From contig AP026135.1 in assembly GCA_030295235.1 (NCBI GenBank), positions 452,001 to 516,000 of the forward strand: a stretch of DNA of 64,000 nt, written 5' to 3'. Position numbers and translations under genes: made by a program. The notes below the pieces were generated by a model. That model had not been told where the DNA came from, ran no database searches, and saw only the letters and a list, made by a program, of their open reading frames with translations. Origin of the DNA: Fistulifera solaris. Its lineage: Eukaryota > Bacillariophyta > Bacillariophyceae > Naviculales > Stauroneidaceae. The stretch's first letter is position 1, and each line of letters begins with the position of its first letter. Below, piece after piece: positions 61,834 through 64,000 of this stretch.

Positions 61834-62132
61834 TGCAATGCCCAGGATTAACCTGAACCTTATGCAGTTAAGAATCACGGCCTCTAACCCTATCGGGCCG
61901 AGACCAAGGATAACATTCCCACTTCGGATCCTGAACCCGTGTGGGAATCCTCTGTGGGAGTCTACATCACAACTCCCACGACTGGTGGGAATTGAATCTT
62001 GAACTCCCACGACCGGCGGGAGTCCTTTTCCGATTAGATCGACTTTTGTGAAAACTTTCATTCGAATAGTTTACAAACGTAACTCTTCTCATAATTTTCA
62101 TTTATCTGCAAAACTTCATTGTAGGTAACGCA
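61834..62132 (+). repeat. Right LTR
   Basis: 299 bp copy of the left LTR, with the same TG...CA ends, followed by the GGAGA duplication. Confidence 0.96.
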
Positions 62133-62137
62133 GGAGA
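62133..62137. repeat. Target-site duplication, right copy
   Basis: GGAGA after the right LTR, identical to 56,793-56,797. Confidence 0.9.
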
Positions 62138-62196
62138 TGCTTATAGACCGCATGAATGAGGTCCAAGTAATTAATGAACTACTACCAACTACCAAC

Positions 62197-63796
62197 ATGC
62201 CTTCAACGCTGCCTTCCGCCATCACACGAACCGCCCATGATGCGCTGCTCGCCAAACAATCCGGCGGCGCGCGCGGGATACGAGATGGGTGACGATCTAT
62301 ACCGCGATTGCCTACTTGTTTCATCATCGTCGTCACGACAAACTCCCCTCGTAAACGCTGGATATGCCGTACGCGTCGTGTGCATTCTACAATCCATTCA
62401 GACCTTTGCTTCTGCGAATACGATAGTCATTGTGTTGGGAGCGGGTTTGGATGTGGCAGGCGTATGGACGGCGCTCCGTGGAGCACATCGTGTCATTGAA
62501 ATAGATGTTCCGGAAATATGTCACAGTAAGGTCGATTTAGTGTTGAAGAAGGTTCCTTTTGTCGAGACTTCTGCAACCGACGGCAATCGAGTGTTTCAAG
62601 GAACAACAGCAACGGGAGGATTGTATACGCTGTTAGCGACCGATCTCCGAAATAAGAATGAATGGAGACATGACTTAATGAACATTTTGCAAAGCAACGA
62701 ACAAGACGCCAGTACTTCGCATTCGTATTTGGTCATTTCTGAGCTCGTCATGACGTACTTGGACCACTCTGTGTCGGATGATATAATGGAATTTTGTAGC
62801 CGGTTGCCCAATTGCTGTTTGGTGGCCTACGAGCCCTATGGGTGTAGCAGCGATGACAAAGATAAATCCGTGCTCGAGGAGTACAAGAGAGCCTATTTGG
62901 GTCAATTTCACGAAAAATTGGAAAAAGGCAATTCGACGATTTCCTCCCTTTCCATGTACCCACTCGGGTACTCCGCCAACACAGTCATGGCGCGAATGAA
63001 ACGCTTTTTCCCCCGGGCCTACGTGACTTCCGCCGGTCTAGCCACCGCAGCGCACGGCATTTCGTTACGAATACCCGAACCATTCGATGAGTACATGGCG
63101 CTGACTTTGCATTTACAGTCCTACATGCTGGCTTGCGCCTTTTCCTCTAGCGAAGATACTTTGCTCCAACGTAGAATGTGTCCGTGGTCCATCGGGTTTG
63201 CCCCAATTAGGATCCCAGACCAAAGTGTCGTTGCCTGGATCACGCCCGTGGAAATCGAAGATGAAGTCGCCATCCGTGAATTGTTTGCTCAGTCATATGA
63301 ACAGTTTTTTGCAACGCACCCGTCGATTCAGAAGATGGTTAACACTTCCTTGAAAAAAGACATGGCTCTGACGATCGACGATGCTGCATCCTCGTCGCAG
63401 ATGCGACAGTGGTTCCGTGATCGAGAAGGCGACTTTTTCGTGGCTGTGCAGCACCATCCTCGATCTGTGTTGGGTGGAATAGCCGTACGTAAATGTACAC
63501 CCAAGGAACAGCAACTCCACACGAATGATACTGGACAAAACACAGCAAGAGACGTTTACGAGTTGCACCGGTTGGTCGTACATCCTGCTTGGTATCGACG
63601 AGGAATCGGGAAAGCTCTTCTCGAATGCGTCGAAAGACAAATTACTTCGAAAGCTAAGAAGACGGTAATGCTGACCGCAACGACCTTTGCCGGCCTTGAG
63701 GGAGCGAATCAGTTTTACACTTCCTGCGGTTTTAGTCTGCCTCAATCCTTTCATTTGGGTGACTTGCAAATGCACACGTATCGAAAGGTACTTTGA
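62197..63796 (+). CDS. Leucine carboxyl methyltransferase-GNAT acetyltransferase fusion
   Basis: The N-terminal 320 residues are LCMT/PPM-type SAM methyltransferase: start MPSTLPSAITRTAHDALLAKQS (ATG 62,197), then AGYEMGDDLYRD, LVNAGYAVRVVCIL, VIVLGAGLDVAGVWTAL (SAM-binding loop), LVISELVMTYLD and LTLHLQSYMLACAF. The C-terminal 190 residues are a GNAT domain: PVEIEDEVAIRELFAQSY, LGGIAVRK, ELHRLVVHPAWYRRGIGKALLE (V...RxxGxG/A, acetyl-CoA loop) and ANQFYTSCGF. LCMT1 methylates the C-terminal Leu of PP2A, and LCMT2/TYW4 acts in wybutosine synthesis; which applies is unclear. A frame break near 62,265 (GCGCGCGCGGG) separates the first 25 residues from the rest; an ATG at 62,174 in the downstream frame is the alternative start. 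Confidence 0.85.
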
Positions 63797-64000
63797 GCGG
63801 CAAGGAGGCCTATTTGTCCCATTATCACAATCAGTTCATAACTAAAATGGTGTAATTGCATAAATAATTTAGTATCACTAAATGATGTATGGTAACCAAG
63901 CATAACTGTTGTAGGAAACGTTCACAGTCCAAAACGTAGCTCGAGCGTTTATGTTTGTGCCAAAGTCTCTTTCACAAACTTGCTGAAAGCTTCCACAGTT
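63797..64000. other. Right-edge 3' region
   Basis: 204 bp after the LCMT-GNAT stop, AT-rich; no gene seen before the window ends. Confidence 0.4.

Larger units (their letters stand above)
56798..62132 (+). mobile_element. Ty3/gypsy-type LTR retrotransposon, broken but young
   Basis: 5.3 kb, plus strand, two near-identical LTRs (300 and 299 bp), five-base target duplication GGAGA. Parts in order: gag-like region (about 57.1-57.95 kb, with an Asn/Lys-rich end), aspartic protease region with a DSGS site (about 58.1-59.0 kb), reverse transcriptase (about 59.05-59.95 kb), RNase H region (about 60.0-60.35 kb) and integrase with a zinc-binding N-terminal part and a C-terminal chromatin/DNA-binding-like end (about 60.65-61.7 kb). 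The protease-RT-RNaseH-integrase order places it in the Ty3/gypsy family, as in the gypsy-like elements described from diatoms. A purine-rich tract adjoins the right LTR. The coding part looks broken, with roughly eight to twelve interruptions; part of these may be sequence error, as in host genes here. LTR identity points to a recent insertion. Confidence 0.93.

Overview
This window is nuclear DNA of a diatom. It is most likely a pennate diatom close to Phaeodactylum tricornutum, judged from style and not from a database match. Genes are dense, introns are short (about 60-185 bp, GT-AG), and several preproteins carry the diatom plastid bipartite signal, a signal peptide ending at an ASAFAP-like site with Phe at +1 (...ADA|FLP, ...ADA|FVN, ...HG|FSP). 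A Ty3/gypsy-type LTR element sits near the right end. I support 26 protein genes and no RNA gene. Genes alternate between divergent and tightly convergent pairs; six convergent pairs are separated by only 35-49 bp between stop codons.

Left part (0-20 kb): the tail of a STAND-like TPR protein, ARP6 (chromatin remodelling) with a long poly-Glu insert, two paralogous prolyl 4-hydroxylases in opposite orientation that flank a heat-shock factor and a DDX11/CHL1 iron-sulfur helicase, a torsin-like membrane AAA protein, an Rcf2/HIG1 respiratory factor, a kynurenine-type aminotransferase, and two diatom proteins of unknown function. Middle (20-40 kb): casein kinase I, plastid prolyl-tRNA synthetase, a disordered unknown protein, a fucosyltransferase-like type II membrane protein, mitochondrial bL19, a plastid lysophosphatidate acyltransferase divergent from a plastid PDZ-ferredoxin fusion, and a ~1,950-residue PDZ coiled-coil protein.

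The most striking locus is 39.8-46.6 kb. One minus-strand reading unit of about 6.7 kb encodes, in order, an acyl-CoA-binding domain, a DegT-like PLP aminotransferase, transmembrane helices, a fatty acyl-CoA reductase, a dihydroxyacetone-phosphate acyltransferase and an alkyl-DHAP synthase. Together these are the whole entry route to ether lipids, apparently on one polypeptide, with an unexplained aminotransferase.

Right part (48-64 kb): a secreted vWD-like protein with a VPVPVAAP minisatellite, an FHA protein, a PC-esterase-like SGNH protein, a membrane protein, an alpha/beta hydrolase, the LTR element (near-identical LTRs, GGAGA target duplication) and an LCMT-GNAT fusion whose start codon lies 65 bp downstream of the element.

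Most long host genes contain one or more single-frame breaks, nearly all at homopolymer runs of 4-7 bases. This looks like consensus indel error in the assembly more than biology. Gene models below span those breaks, and each break is noted.
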